Below, in pieces: positions 49,664 through 62,200 of a stretch of DNA of 64,000 bases (its first letter is position 1; the number at the start of each line of letters is the position of its first letter). The position numbers and the translations under genes are program-made. The stretch covers positions 19,527,975 through 19,591,974 of the forward strand of contig NC_087077.1 of NCBI RefSeq assembly GCF_026151205.1, in the 5' to 3' direction. Under the pieces are notes generated by a model that saw only the letters and a program-made list of their open reading frames with translations, was not told the DNA's origin and made no database searches. This stretch comes from Bolinopsis microptera. Its lineage: Eukaryota; Ctenophora; Tentaculata; Lobata; Bolinopsidae.

Positions 49664-49723
49664 CAAGGTGTTATTTTTTTAGGGGCCCAATCATTGGGCC
49701 CCTAAAAAATAACACCTTGTGTT
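49664..49723. repeat. Long hairpin, stem about 26 bp
   Basis: ACACAAGGTGTTATTTTTTT and AGGGGCCCA are mirrored across AATCATT by TGGGCCCCT and AAAAAATAACACCTTGTGT, with one unpaired T. CACAAGGTGTTA recurs at about 49830. It is probably part of a small inverted-repeat element; no coding sequence is seen. Confidence 0.88.
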
Positions 49724-50049
49724 TTGCGTGAAACGTATTAGTTTGTTATTTGATGGTCGAGCAAAATGGTTTATAAAACATTCTGTTTAATAACATGGTT
49801 TTCTAGAAAAAATTAGCATGACGCAAATCACAAGGTGTTAAACATGCAATTTTTGGGTCATACAAAAAGTTTTATGATATTCGCATATTGGTTTCATTTC
49901 TTATAAAAACCATCTCAGTGCTTATCGTATTAAGTTTTTAATTTTGATATTCGGTCAGTTATATTTGTTGTAAAATCTAATATAAATACAGTTATAAAAA
50001 TTTAAAATAGAGAAAATGTGCTAAAAAACTAAAACATAGGTACCTCAGA

Positions 50050-53000
50050 ATGGCAACAACGCCGCCCTACCACCTAATCTACTTGGACCGTCTACTGGGA
50101 ACAGTATTCTGTCTGATAGCTCTTATCGGGTAATTAAACTTGCTAAAGACGAAAACGAAACGAAACGAAACACTGTATTTACTACCCCGCTACTATGCGA
50201 CAAAGATATTGTATAAAGTTAACTAAATAATTTACACAATACGGTGCCCATGTCTGAGCGGCTCTCCTCAAATAACTTTCTCTCCTCCTCGGAGCAGAAA
50301 GTTAAAAACAAAACACGGGTCTCATAAATCAAAAAATACTAAATAATGTTAAAGAGATCATATCAGATTAACTGTCGCAAAAAATGGTTAAAGTATGCAT
50401 ATTACATAATTGATTTTATTGACACACCGATAAAAACCAGAAGAACAAGAAGTGGATACTCGGAAAACAAAAAAAAAATAACACAAAAAAAGACTAGAAG
50501 CCACAAAAAATAGCTTAACCAGGCTAAAGTTGATCATACAAATAGTTCTTTAACTTACCCTTAAAAGAGACAATATTGTCGATGTTACGGACATTAAGAG
50601 GGAGAGAGTTCCATGATTCAGGTGCATAGTTGCTGAACCGCCTGCTAGTTGCCTTCAATTTAGAGAACTTAGGTATCTTCATAAGAAGGTTGCATGCTGT
50701 TTTTGTTCTGGTTTCTTTGACAGCCTTATCATCTCTGTTCATTTGAACCAACTCTTGGAGGTACATTGGTGCCAATCCATGCGTCACTTTGAAACAGATG
50801 AGACACACTTTGAAAAATATCCTCTTTTCAACAGGGAGAATATGAGCTTTCTTGTAGAAAGGAGACAAGTCAGTATTTCTGTCATAGATGTCGTAAATGA
50901 AACGTATCCCTGCATTTAGAACAGATTGCAGCTTCTTCACTCTAGTCTTTGAAAGATTCATGTAAAGGGCATTACAATAGTCCAGCTTTGATATGATCAG
51001 TTGTTTGACCAGCATGAGCTTAACTCTCTCATCTAGATACTTTCTGATAGTTCTAAGATTGTTCATTGTCCAGGAACAGTTCTTCCTAACGTTGTTAATC
51101 TGCCTTTCCATGTTGAGAGATTCATCTAGTAATACTCCAAGACTCTTCCAGGTATCGTTTTTACATACAGTTGGTGTAATAATGGTGTCACCAAACTTTA
51201 TTGTTATTTCAAGGTCAAACTTCTTCAGTACCAAAGGCTTTCCAATGACTAACAATTCTGTCTTGCTCTCATTCAGTTTCATGAAATTATTAACCATCCA
51301 TACTTTGATTTCAGACAGACAGTCATTGATCCTACTAGTGACATTCTGCAGCTCCATGGGTCTCATCGGGTGGAAAGCTATATAAAGTTGTGAGTCATCT
51401 GCATAAAGCTGAATATCGAGACCATACTTTCTAGCTATTTCCTGGAGCAGCTTAATGTATAAGATGAACAGGATCGGTCCCAATAGAGAGCCCTGGGGTA
51501 CCCCAAACAACAGACACAGGAAGTCAGATAATGAGTCATCTACCTTAACCTTGAAAAACCTGCCTGAGAGGTATGAACTAAACCATTTCAATGCAGAGTC
51601 CTTAATACCAAAATCTTTTGCCAGCTTCTTAAGAAGGATTGTATGATCAATCGTGTCGAAAGCAGCAGAGAGATCAAGTAGGACTACAATCACAATGTTG
51701 TTCTTCTGCACTTCCTTAAGAATATCGTCTGCCATCCTGACCATCAGGGTTTCACAACTGTGGTTCGCTCTGTATCCAGACTGAACTGGGCAATGCAGAC
51801 TGTTTAAATGTAAGTGATTGTTTAACTGCTCAAGTACAATCTTTTCAATCAGTTTAGACATAACTGCAAGATTTGAGACTGGTCTGTAATTCTTCAGAAT
51901 ATCTGGATCAGCATTCTTCTTCTTGATAGTGGGCTTGACCAGTGCAGTCTTCATCTCGGCTGGAAACACACCTTGCAACATAGAACCGTTTATTATGTGC
52001 AGGAGGATCGGTGCCAACTCCTGAGAGCATTTCTTCAACATGAAAGTTGGAATAGGGTCAAGACTACAAAACTTGTTAGACATCTTAGAAATGGTGTGTA
52101 ACAGGTGCTGCCTAGTGATGGAGTGAAATTTATCAAATGATGGCCCTGAATAGGTGCTTTCAAGATTCTCTGACGATGACAAGTTCCCTCCGATATGACT
52201 TCCTTCTTCTTCTATCCCAAGTCTGATATCATTCACTTTATCCGCAAAGATAAATTTTAAAACTTTCTGCCAGTTTTTTAGTGTCATTACCATGTGGCCT
52301 TTCTTGGGTAGTTTCACCCGTGAGTCTATAAACTTTCTTGTACAGAGCCTTCGTATCTCCCGCAGAGGCTAAGAGGGCTTTTCTATTGTAAGTAATCCTC
52401 TTCTGTCGCTCAATGACAATAAATTTGTTCCTGAGGTTGACAAAAATATCCTTCTGTCCCTTGCCTTTCAAGGGACAGAAGTATATTTATATATTAAATG
52501 CAGAATCACACTAGTAATTTCTAAATAACAGTACATTACAGATTCCTCTCGAATGGACTAATGGGAGTACACCTGATAGCTCTGAAGAAGAAGTTCAAAA
52601 CTAGGACTACCTCCCTGCTAGTTCAGATATCAGCTGCAGACTTTCTCACCTGTCTTACTGTTGCCCCAGCAGTTGGTGGTACGTTCATTATTGTTTAATA
52701 ATCTTTAAGTTAGTTAAACAACCCTTTAGTTAATTTAGTTAAACAACCTTTTAGTTAATGGTTAAACGACCTTTTATTTATTAGTTAAAATATTCCAAAT
52801 TCTGGTCACGCTCTTTATAATGTATATATAGGTTTTATAATTATGTTTCTTTAGATAAAGATTGGATGGCAGCGTTGTGTTTACACTATCTGTTATTTAG
52901 AACTTTAGTATATATATCCTAATTTCACAATTAGCATTTATCTCTAAATTTAGTAACGAAACCATAATCAGGCATCAGCATCATCAGTGACCTATCATTA

Positions 53001-56000
53001 AATACTTATCGGCACCAATAACCATTACAACTACCTGAACCATATACCAGACACATATTAGATATTCAGTCTCTAATTAATTACTAATTAGTCTCTAATT
53101 AATTACTAATTAGTATCTAATTAATTGCTAATTAGTTTCTGTTCCAGGTGGACTACTAAGTAATCGAGAGTTACCATTTTGGATCGGAGGGAGTTATGAA
53201 CGTACCTCATTCCTTGCTAATCTAACAGGTATGTTTATCTTCTTATCTTATAACTTTGCTGACGATCTTGCACTGACAACAGACACCGCAGAGCAAGCGC
53301 AAGATCTTCTCCTCAGTGTGGAGCTGGCTGCTAACTCCGTTGGACTTCACCTCAACGAGAGTAAGACGAAGTACATCAGAGTCAATCTCTCTGAGTCTGA
53401 CTCTACCGTCATTAAAGCAGCAAGTGGGCAGGAGATAGAGCAAGTAGATGACTTTGTCTACCTTGGAAGCAGAATAATGAGTGTGGAGAAGGACTTTAAT
53501 GTTAAGAAAGCAAAGGCATGGGGGGCCTGTCATCAGTTAAAGACAACCTGGAAGTCTGGAATGTGCAGGGACTTAAAGATCCGTGTCTTTCGAGCAACGG
53601 TTGAGCCCGTACTCCTGTACGGCTCTGAAGCTTGGACGATAAGCCAATCCATGACTAAGCGGATCAATGGATGCTACACTAGAATGCTCCGGATGGCCTT
53701 GAACATACGTTGGCCACAAATCATCAACAACATTGATTTATACGGCAACATCCCCAAGCCATCAGCGATGATAGCCTCCAGAAGAATGAGACTGGCTGGA
53801 CATGTAGCCAGGCATGACGACCTTCTGGCAAACCAACTTCTGTTCTGGGACCCTCAGCATGGATACAGGAGACCGGGGAGGCCCCACCTTACGTTTCTGG
53901 ACATGCTAAAGAAGGACACCAGCCTTTCCTGTGTTGAAGAGATAAGATCTGTTATGCTGGACCGCGACGTGTGGCGAGGAATTGTAGTTGCTCGGACCAA
54001 GAAGCCGACTTAAGTCAAGTCAGTCAAGTCTTATCATATAACAAGGTGTATTCATGAATATTCCATGCATATTCCATGAATATTCCATGAATATGCCATG
54101 AATATTAAAGGTATATTCCATGAATAATTTAATATGCCATGAATATTCCATGAATATGCCATGAATATTAAAGGTATATTCCGAGTATTCCTATAAGATG
54201 TACTGGTCAGAGATCGTACTCTGTATTCTGTACGTTGGCCAGATTGCCCTAAACAAAAATCAATTTTTAGATTTTAAGAAATTTATTTTTTACTCAATGT
54301 GTGCTTTTTTCTGAAATTTAAGTTATTTTCTGTTTTGTTGCACCTTTAAAACCCCACCAAATCACTTTTTGACCCATTTTTAACCCCACTCCCCCCTCAG
54401 CCCTCCGTAATCAATTTTACACATAGCTATTGTGTCAAAATTACACTAGCGTAATCATTTAGAAACCCCTCCCCCCTCGGCTGATTACGTAATATGTGAA
54501 CGGCCCCTAATTATTACAATGTTGCAACCCTATAAATTACAACATGTGCCGTAATCATTTAGAAATCCCTCCCCCTTCGGCTGATTACGTAATATGTGAA
54601 CGGCCCCTAATTATTACAATGTTGCAACCCTATAAATTACAACATGTGCCGTAATCATTTAGAAATCCCTCCCCCTTCGGCTGATTACGTAATATGTGAA
54701 CGGCCCCTAATTATTACAATGTTGCAACCCTATAAATTACAACATGTGCCGTAATCATTTAGAAATCCCTCCCCCTTCGGCTGATTACGTAATATGTGAA
54801 CGGCCCCTAATTATTACAATGTTGCAACCCTATAAATTACAACATGTGCCGTAATCATTTAGAAATCCCTCCCCCTTCGGCTGATTACGTAATATGTGAA
54901 CGGCCCCTAAGTATTACAATGTTGCAACCCTATTACAACCATATTACAGACAATCCTATTATAAAATTACAGACTACTGTATTATAAAGTACTAGTGTAA
55001 CCCGGCCTTCGGCCGGGATTTCACTGCCGCAGTTAAAAAGGGTAGGATAATTTACCCGTTGAGTCAAAACCCGCATTAGGTGAGCAATTCTATTCGGAGT
55101 GCCCTCACGTATCCAATGGTATCTTAAACAATAGTAATAGTATCTTAAACAATAATCAATAGAAATTAACCCTTAACACCACACCCGCCTATCATATTTG
55201 TGAACACGCATAACATTGTCGTATGAAAGTATGAACTCTCTCTCTGCAGTCCAAACAGTGCCCCCTCCCCTAATAAGATTATAGTATAGACAGCGAATCT
55301 TACACGGGTAACTCAGTTACACTAATTATGCAGCTACATATGCGAGCCCCGTAACTCTTATACTGTTGTGCTCAAGCCATTTTATGTAACATTTGTGGTA
55401 CAAAATCATCAATTAAACCACTTACCAACGACCGATTTAAAAAACCTTTATCATTTAACTTCGTCAGAGTTTTGTCGGCACTTTACCGAAAAAATCAGTC
55501 CCGCAACTCTTACCGTTTTCTTGATTAAGCCGCTCGGAAATTACAAACAGACAGACAGACAGACAGACAGAAAACACACATTCTGGGATTATTAGTTAGA
55601 TAACAGTAACTTAAATACCACGTGTTGACCAGACATTGAAATTACCGGTCTCGCTGAATTGAATCATAACCATCTCCATTTCTGAACAATCAAAAGATTA
55701 TCCACCCACTACCCCCCTCAGCCACTACCTTTCTCCCAGAGCAAACCGCCCTTTATGAGCCTTAATCTCATGAACTCTCTTTATATGGGCATCATGAAAC
55801 TTAACCCCCTACCCCCCTCAGGCTGGGTATCCTCAGCAATGAAACTTAACCCCCTACCCCCCTCAGGCTGGGTATCCTCAGCAATGAACGGAGCCTCTCT
55901 CTACTTGATCTGCGTGCTGAGTATAGACAGGTTCTACGCAGTGTTCTACCCCCTCCACCGGCCCTGCATCCTCACCAACACCCGCCTCACCGTCCTGTGT

Positions 56001-57457
56001 GCCACCTCCTGGCTCATCCCTGTTGTTAGCAACACCTACCCCTTCTTCAGGTAAATCCCTGTTGTTAGCAACACCTACCCCTTCTTCAGGTAAATACCTG
56101 TTGTTAGCAACACCTACCCCTTCTTCAGGTAAATACCTGTTGTTAGCAACACCTACCCCTTCTTCAGGTAAATACCTGTTGTTAGCAACACCTACCCCTT
56201 CTTCAGGTAAATACCTGTTGTTAGCAACACCTACCCCTTCTTCAGGTAAATACCTGTTGTTAGCAACACCTACCCCTTCTTCAGGTAAATACCTGTTGTT
56301 AGCAACACCTACCCCTTCTTCAGGTAAATCCCTGTTGTTAGCAACACCTACCCCTTCTTCAGGTAAATCCCTGTTGTTAGCAACACCTACCCCTTCTTCA
56401 GGTAAATACCTGTTGTTAGCAACACCTACCCCTTCTTCAGGTAAATCCCTGTTGTTAGCAACACCTACCCCTTCTTCAGGTAAATACCTGTTGTTAGCAA
56501 CACCTACCCCTTCTTCAGGTAAATCCCTGTTGTTAGCAACACCTACCCCTTCTTCAGGTAAATCCCTGTTGTTAGCAACACCTACCCCTTCTTCAGGTAA
56601 ATCCCTGTTGTTAGCAACACCTACCCCTTCTTCAGGTAAATTCCGGATTGGAATGTTATTTTTGAGTCGCATAGTTGAAATGTTTTCCTGATAAGATCCT
56701 TTTCCTTGTCGCATCAAACGGGATCAATAGCAATTTACCCAAGACAACCATCTTCAGGGGAGCCCACTTCTTCTACTACGATATCCTGGGTTTCTACGTG
56801 TCCACCCCCCTCGTCACCTCCGGTCACGAGCAGAACGTTATCTACATTGTAAGTAACGTGTCAGTACTTCTCCCCTTTTGTGTCACAGTTGGGTTCTGTC
56901 TAGCAGTAGTCAGCAGACTGGCTCAGTACGCTGGACGTCCTAAACCTGGCATTAACCTGGAGCTACACCAACCTGTCAGCGTGCTCGCTCCCAAGTCAAA
57001 GAAACTCTCCGTTAGATCCCATAGATCTTCCCGCAGACTAGGGCGGATCCTGACCAGGATGAAGAGGATCCCAACAAGTCAGAAGGTTCGGGTGTCAGCA
57101 GGGACGAGGAGGATTGCAGCTAAACGGAGGGCTGGGAGGAATACGGACAAGAACAATATTGTGACGGTGATTATTACTCTTTACATCCTCTGCTTGCTAC
57201 CTGGCATTCTAATGAATGTCTATGAACTCCTCAATACTTTCAATGCTCTGCCACAAAGTGCTTCTGTAACTAACATGTCGGACCAAATGTTGAGTACGTA
57301 TATCTATATTTCACTGTTATTTTCAACTCTACTGTTCACCCTTAATTCATGTGTTAACCCATTTATTTATTATTTTAGATGTAACCCTATATTTGCGCTA
57401 CCAAAACCCATCGCTAGGGCTCTTTACATTTGGAAAGTTAAGTTTCAATGTAAGTGA
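50050..57457 (+). CDS. Class A (rhodopsin-like) GPCR 2, five exons
   Basis: Predicted 393-residue seven-transmembrane receptor. Exons: 50050-50129, 52542-52678, 53148-53228, 55867-56050, 56758-57457; all introns are GT-AG and phases 2,1,1,2 join. TM1 carries LSNG (about 29-32), TM2 ISAADFLTCL, ECL1 the FWIGGSY tryptophan, TM3 ends in SIDRFYAVFYPLHRP (DRF at 120-122), ICL3 is long and basic, TM6 holds CLLPG, and TM7 has NPFIY at 361-365. The position of the usual TM3 cysteine is Ala96 and ECL2 also has no cysteine, so the canonical disulfide is absent. The N-terminus before TM1 is only about 12 residues, and CCTCAG precedes the ATG by one base, so an upstream exon is possible. LINEs occupy introns 1 and 3; exon 4 has duplications at both of its junctions. 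Ligand unknown. Confidence 0.87.
50524..52478 (-). pseudogene. CR1/L2-like LINE ORF2 in GPCR 2 intron 1
   Basis: 5'-truncated non-LTR retrotransposon inserted opposite to the receptor. The minus strand from 52471 to about 52240 encodes the linker (KKVYRLTGETTQERPHGNDT), shifts frame once near 52270-52310, and continues to 50524 through the RT: NYRPVSNLAVMSKLIEKIV, VVLLDLSAAFDTIDHTILL, FGVPQGSLLGPILFILYI and the catalytic QLYADDSQLY, then the usual C-terminal domain (RRFSNYAPESWNSLPLNV). Only the one frameshift is seen. A polyadenylation-type AATAAA follows at about 50420 on the minus strand. At the 5' end TTCTGTCCCTT and AAGGGACAGAA form a small hairpin. Confidence 0.88.
53240..54040 (+). pseudogene. 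LINE reverse-transcriptase C-terminal part in GPCR 2 intron 3
   Basis: Open from about 53231 to the stop at 54013. It starts at the catalytic box (FADDLALTTDTAEQAQDLL) and runs through DDFVYLGSRI, RVFRATVEPVLLYGSEAW, RMRLAGHVARHD and GYRRPGRP, as in the abundant animal endonuclease-reverse transcriptase LINEs. Everything upstream of the YADD-type box is missing. The 5' junction falls within about 20 bases of the receptor's exon 3 donor (53229). A short AAGTC repeat tail follows the stop codon (54012-54031). Confidence 0.85.
54050..54185. repeat. CCATGAATATT repeats
   Basis: Imperfect tandem copies of CCATGAATATT/CCATGAATATG, with a longer ~63-bp unit (ending AAAGGTATATTCC) present twice. Confidence 0.85.
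54450..54935. repeat. 100-bp tandem repeat, five copies
   Basis: Nearly identical units starting GTAATCATTTAGAAATCCCT at 54450, 54551, 54651, 54751 and 54851. Each includes CTGATTACGTAAT and CAATGTTGCAACCC. Located in GPCR 2 intron 3. Confidence 0.95.
54990..55610. mobile_element. Interspersed-repeat remnant with CCCGGCC hairpin
   Basis: Starts with a strong hairpin CCCGGCCTTCGGCCGGG (54998-55014) and ends in a (CAGA)n tract at about 55549-55571 followed by TTCTGGGATTATTAG. The layout resembles a SINE or other non-autonomous retroelement, but no tRNA-like promoter or clean target duplication was identified. Confidence 0.45.
55797..55890 (+). repeat. GPCR 2 exon 4 acceptor, two in-frame 45-bp copies
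   Basis: The unit (CTACCCCCCTCAG|GCTGGGTATCC and onward to GCAATGAA) is duplicated with a 45-bp period, giving equivalent acceptors at 55821 and 55866. Both stay in frame with exon 3. The upstream choice would add 15 residues at the top of TM3, so the downstream one fits receptor structure best. Confidence 0.92.
56012..56640 (+). repeat. GPCR 2 exon 4 donor, sixteen 39-bp copies
   Basis: The last 33 coding bases of exon 4 (encoding PVVSNTYPFFR) and the first six intron bases are repeated sixteen times with a constant 39-bp period; the junction GGT recurs from 56050/56051 to 56635/56636. Each unit contains CTACCCCTTCTTCAG|GTAAAT, a good acceptor and a good donor back to back. Units alternate between two variants (GTAAATCCC and GTAAATACC). 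In the receptor frame each donor is followed by TAA, so only the first donor gives a normal product unless sites are used in succession. Confidence 0.96.
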
Positions 57458-59281
57458 TCATCTCGGTGAGATTTTGGTCCTAAATATCGCTGTGAATTTA
57501 TTATAGTCTTTATGTTAAGAGTTTAAATTCCCAAATAGTCAGACTGAGCAGGTTGAGCTGTAGTAAAACACAGTACTGAGGTGTTAAAACATTTTCATTA
57601 CTATCTTCAGTAACATCCTGAATCAGAAACTCGGTTAATATCAGTTCCTACAAAGTGTAACATTGGAAATGAAATGACACAACTAAAAACGATATGAATA
57701 TTTAAAAAAAAAAACATAACTCTTGTGCCCCAATGCAATAGAAAACATTTAAGATAAATCCAATAATGGAATCCCAAACGGGTCCACGGCATTGAGCCCC
57801 AATAGTCTTTATGTTATGTATCCTGGGTTTGGATAGGATGTTACCCGCTTAAAATATTTCCATCGCGTTACATAATACTTAATAAATGTAATAGATTTGC
57901 AGTGTTGTAATTAGTTTATTATTCCAATATTAATTATTTATCTTTAACTTAAAAGTAACTGAATCGGTGGTATTGTGGTGATGAGGAATTGGTTTTGTGT
58001 TTTGTATTGTTGCTATTTATTTGTGATCTTATTTTCAAATTATGTATGTTGCTGAGGATTTATTTGTTTATTTTATAACAATCTGTTTGCAGTCACATCT
58101 TTTCCTAATTTACACTTTACAGTACTGCGAAACACTGAAATATCATGGTCTGCTAAACCACAAATTATTCAAATAACCGTAGATTCATAAGTCATGCTCA
58201 AACCAATACTCATTACAACGGTATTATGCATGCTCATAATCGGATCATAATTGAAATATAGTCCTGGGCCATGATCGAAAAGTTATTATGTCATGGTTTG
58301 AAGAGAACTTACTGTTCACACGCACTTTCACTTGGCTATCAAAGGTGCATCAAGAGACAGTTGATGTACGGTATAATAAGTGCTATAGGGCAGAAATATC
58401 AGTCCATTAAAATATTATATTATCGTGAAATCACTTTGAATGAAACAGCCCGGAATGGTTTGGTATTTAAAGTAGTCCCGAATTATTTTCTCTAGAATAA
58501 CTTCAAAGTCAAATGAACCGGTAGTTCTTAATGGACCATAAAGGTGCTTTATTAGCATTGGCAGTCTGAGAGCCCCGTTTTAAGGGGACGACACCATTTA
58601 ACTTTTAGCATTTTATATAGACTTGAAAATAAAACATGTTTTAATTAAAGTTGGTGCACCCTCTAACTACTGACTATGCTGACGTACACAATTACAAAGG
58701 TAAATGGTGCAATCTCTCCAAGCTGTATTATATACTGGCTGGTTTGAGAGGAGCAAGCCGAGAATGGTAAAGCTCAAACGTAGTGGAGCATGTCTGTTAG
58801 ATAGCTTGTGTCTGGTCTCTGGTATAAATTACAATCTATTAGGGAAGATCAAACAGCGCTGATTGTACTCTGAGAATAAAGATATATTATGTTAATCTTG
58901 CCTTCTTTGCTCTTCGTAGAAACCTACTTAATAAATATCAGAACCAGCTTGTGAAACAGAGGTTTCACAGCTTGGCCGACATCACAGGTGAACACCGTCT
59001 CCGGCTACATATTTTATGTCAGCAAGTTCAGGACCGTTCTTAGAATTGTGAAACTCGACCCCTTCGTAGGTTAAGTTGTAGTATAATGACAATATTTGAA
59101 CCATCCCTCAGTAACCACTTCCAGGCTGCTTCATTTCACCTCTTAACTTTCAGGGAAGTGGACCTAATAATTACAATTATACGCGAGTACCACGATCTAT
59201 ACTACCAAGGTAGCATAACTAACTAATAATAATATAAACTATTAACTACTAATATTCCGTCCCAGTTAGTGACACTAGGTG
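57458..59281. other. Intergenic, one doubtful exon-like patch
   Basis: No recognised gene. A plus-strand stretch at 58919-59043 (CTTCGTAG then NLLNKYQNQLVKQRFHSLAD) is open and flanked by acceptor- and donor-like sites, but the protein is not recognised and no partner exon is seen. Confidence 0.35.
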
Positions 59282-62200
59282 CTAGTCTTGAGAAATGATA
59301 ATATTCAACATGCCAGATGTAGTTTTAGTAGAGGTTACCCTACCCTTAGTGATAAGGGACACCTGACCAGTGAACCTGATATCAACCCACTGTTCGGTTA
59401 TCCCTGCTTGCTCTGGTGGTCTCTCTAATGTGGAGTACGTGTGCAGGAAAGTGGTGTAGCGTTGTAGAGATGTGGTCTGAAATAATGGGCTGTAGTTTAC
59501 GGTTCCTGAGTTGATATCTTCTGTGTTTCATAACCCTTATATCAAACCAAACTCCAAACAGTTACCCCTATTTGAGTATTTGATACGAAAAAAGAGTGAC
59601 ATGACTAACGATGAAATATTTCGTGTGAAGACAGATCAACCTTAAAATGTAATATCCTAATATTAACCTGTTTAGCTGCTGCCTCAATCACATCTCCAAC
59701 CTTGCGAGCCGCACCTGTTATCACGTCAATATATATTTTTGCCGGATTATCTGGTTCTGTTTCTAGATCCACTGTCCACATAGATGTCACTGTCACTCTA
59801 AAAAGTATTTTTCAATTACGGGTAAACCGCCCCTAAAACGTCACCTGTTTTTTGGGCCCAGATTGCCGAGTTAGGGCTAAATTTACAGGGTTCTGAAGTG
59901 TCTAGGAATAATATTTAAACCTTTTTCTAGCCTGCCAGGAAGATTTGGAGATTTGAAAATAAAATCAGGTACAATTTTTTTGACGTTGAAATGGAGTCAC
60001 TTTTAAAACACCACCCCTAAAATGTCAACTCTATATGTGTGATAATTACAAAATCTACAGGAGGCCTGATTTATCTTTTGTCACTAGTACTATTTGTTTT
60101 GTCTTATTAAAACATTAAGCTACTTGAAAACATTCACTCACTAAAGGAAGTACCTCAAAACCGTAATCACCCCCTAAAATGTAACGTGCACCACCTCTAA
60201 AACGTCAGCTAAAACAGGTTGTGTAGCACTCAGAATGTTGCTCAATTATTAATTTTAATCACTTCTGGGACAAATATAACCTATTTCTGAGAGGTGTCGA
60301 CCAGAATTTCTCTCTCTGTTGAAAAAAAATGGTGGAATTTAGTCAATTTACTTTTTGTGACATTTTGGGGACTTTTTGTTGAATACCCAGAACTTACGGC
60401 AAAACAGTAACTCAGTCAACAAAATTTACACCTGTAGTTAGATTATCTAGTTATAAACTAACAATTGGCACAAAAGAAATGGATTCAATGTGATTTTAAC
60501 CTAGTGCAAATTGCATGTCAAAAACTACGGTTTTTGGTACTTACTAGTTTATGGTAAACCTATGATATGCCCCCTAAAATGTCATTTTTTTCTCCCCTAA
60601 AATGTCAAATTTGTATTTTGTTCGCATGGTGTGCGATAATAGCTCTTGTTTTGGCACTTGTTAATTATTAACATCAACTATTAACGAAATGTGAGTATGC
60701 ATTGCATCTTAGGAAAAGCCTGAGTAATTTGATCAGGTTAAAATGACATTTTAGGGGGGATAATTAGACATTTTAGGGGATGTTTATTGCGATTAATAAA
60801 ATAAAACTAATTCCTTGAGCTGCCAAAGCTTTCCAATATTACCATTAGATGCTAAATATGATGTTTAATAGGCTGGTACCTCCATTTTATGGTGCTTGTA
60901 GTCTCAAAGCCAGAATTTGATAAAATGACATTTTAGGGGGCGGCCAGGTGACATTTTAGGGGAGGGTAGTAATATTGAGTAATGTATAACTTTCCATATC
61001 TCCAGTCATATGTACAAAGTTGCTAAAATATGTAAATAAAATAAATAAAATGTAAATAAATAAAATATTATAATAATACAATAAAAATACTTAATACTTA
61101 ATATTTAATAATTTGCTCAACCCGTGTACTTACGTAAGAGGGCTTGTAGATGACTGATGTTTTGTGTTCTGATAAGAGTCCACAATACTTGCTGACTCCG
61201 CAAACTTTATCCCTGTTATTCTGTAGCGAACAGAGCGTTCCTTGAATAATATGAGAAATAAGGGACAGTAAGCTAAAACCCTACCGTCCAACTTGAGAGT
61301 ACAAAATTAGTCATGTTATAGCCACATTATTTGTATGTCACGAGATATCGTCAACTGTATAAACTGAACCTGTATAAACTAACAGTTGAACCTGTATAAA
61401 CTCACAGTGTTGGGCTCCACAATATTAACTTGTAGTGTGTCCAGTAAAGGAGGTTTCCCCTCAGGTTGGTGGTAGATAGAAGAGGTGTAAGTAAAGGAGC
61501 TGAGAGGGATACCAGATCCAGCTGCCTTCCAGATCGTGCTCTCTAATCTCTTATCAGTCCTGTGTTACTCAGGTCACTCAGTAAAACAGATTACAGTTAA
61601 CTCTAATCTCTTATCAGTCCTGTGTTACAGGTCACTCGTTATCAGTAAAACAGGTTACAGTGTGTTAACTCTAATCTCTTATCAGTCCTGTGTTACAGGT
61701 CACTCGTTATCAGTAAAACAGATTACAGTGTGTTAACTCTAATCTCTTATCAGTCCTGTGTTACAGGTCACTCGTTATCAGTAAAACAGATTACAGTGTG
61801 TTAACTCTAATCTTTTATCAGTCCTGTGTTACAGGTCACTCGTTATCAGTAAAACAGATTACAGTGTGTTAACTCTAATCTCTTATCAGTCCTGTGTTAC
61901 AGGTCACTCGTTATCAGTAAAACAGATTACAGTTAACTCTAACGTGACTATGTCATATGTAAAGTGTGTTAACTCTAATCTCTTATCAGTCCTGTGTTAC
62001 GCAGGTCACTCAGTAAATTACAGTGTGTTAACTCTAGTGTAACTATAATGTAAGAAATGCATAAGATAGACAGATACAGAGACTTGGTTCTTGAATGAGT
62101 AACTTCCATAAGTAACTTTAGTAACTTTAGTAACTTTAGTAACTTTAGTAACTTTAGTAACTTTAGTGACTTTAGTAACTTTAGTAACTTTAGTAACTTT

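Noticed and set aside
55878-56717. Two long repetitive frames (PTPSSGK on plus, LPEEGVGVANNR on minus)
   Set aside because: The 39-bp unit is a multiple of three, so all frames without a stop stay open. The unit derives from the GPCR 2 exon 4 junction, which explains it fully.
58919-59043. Plus-strand exon-like patch
   Set aside because: No recognised protein and no partner exons; splice-like signals alone are too weak.
59282-59797. Similarity of ILHFKVDL and nearby residues to the transition-zone protein TMEM231
   Set aside because: The match is short, depends on the less certain extended exon end, and no second transmembrane segment is present.
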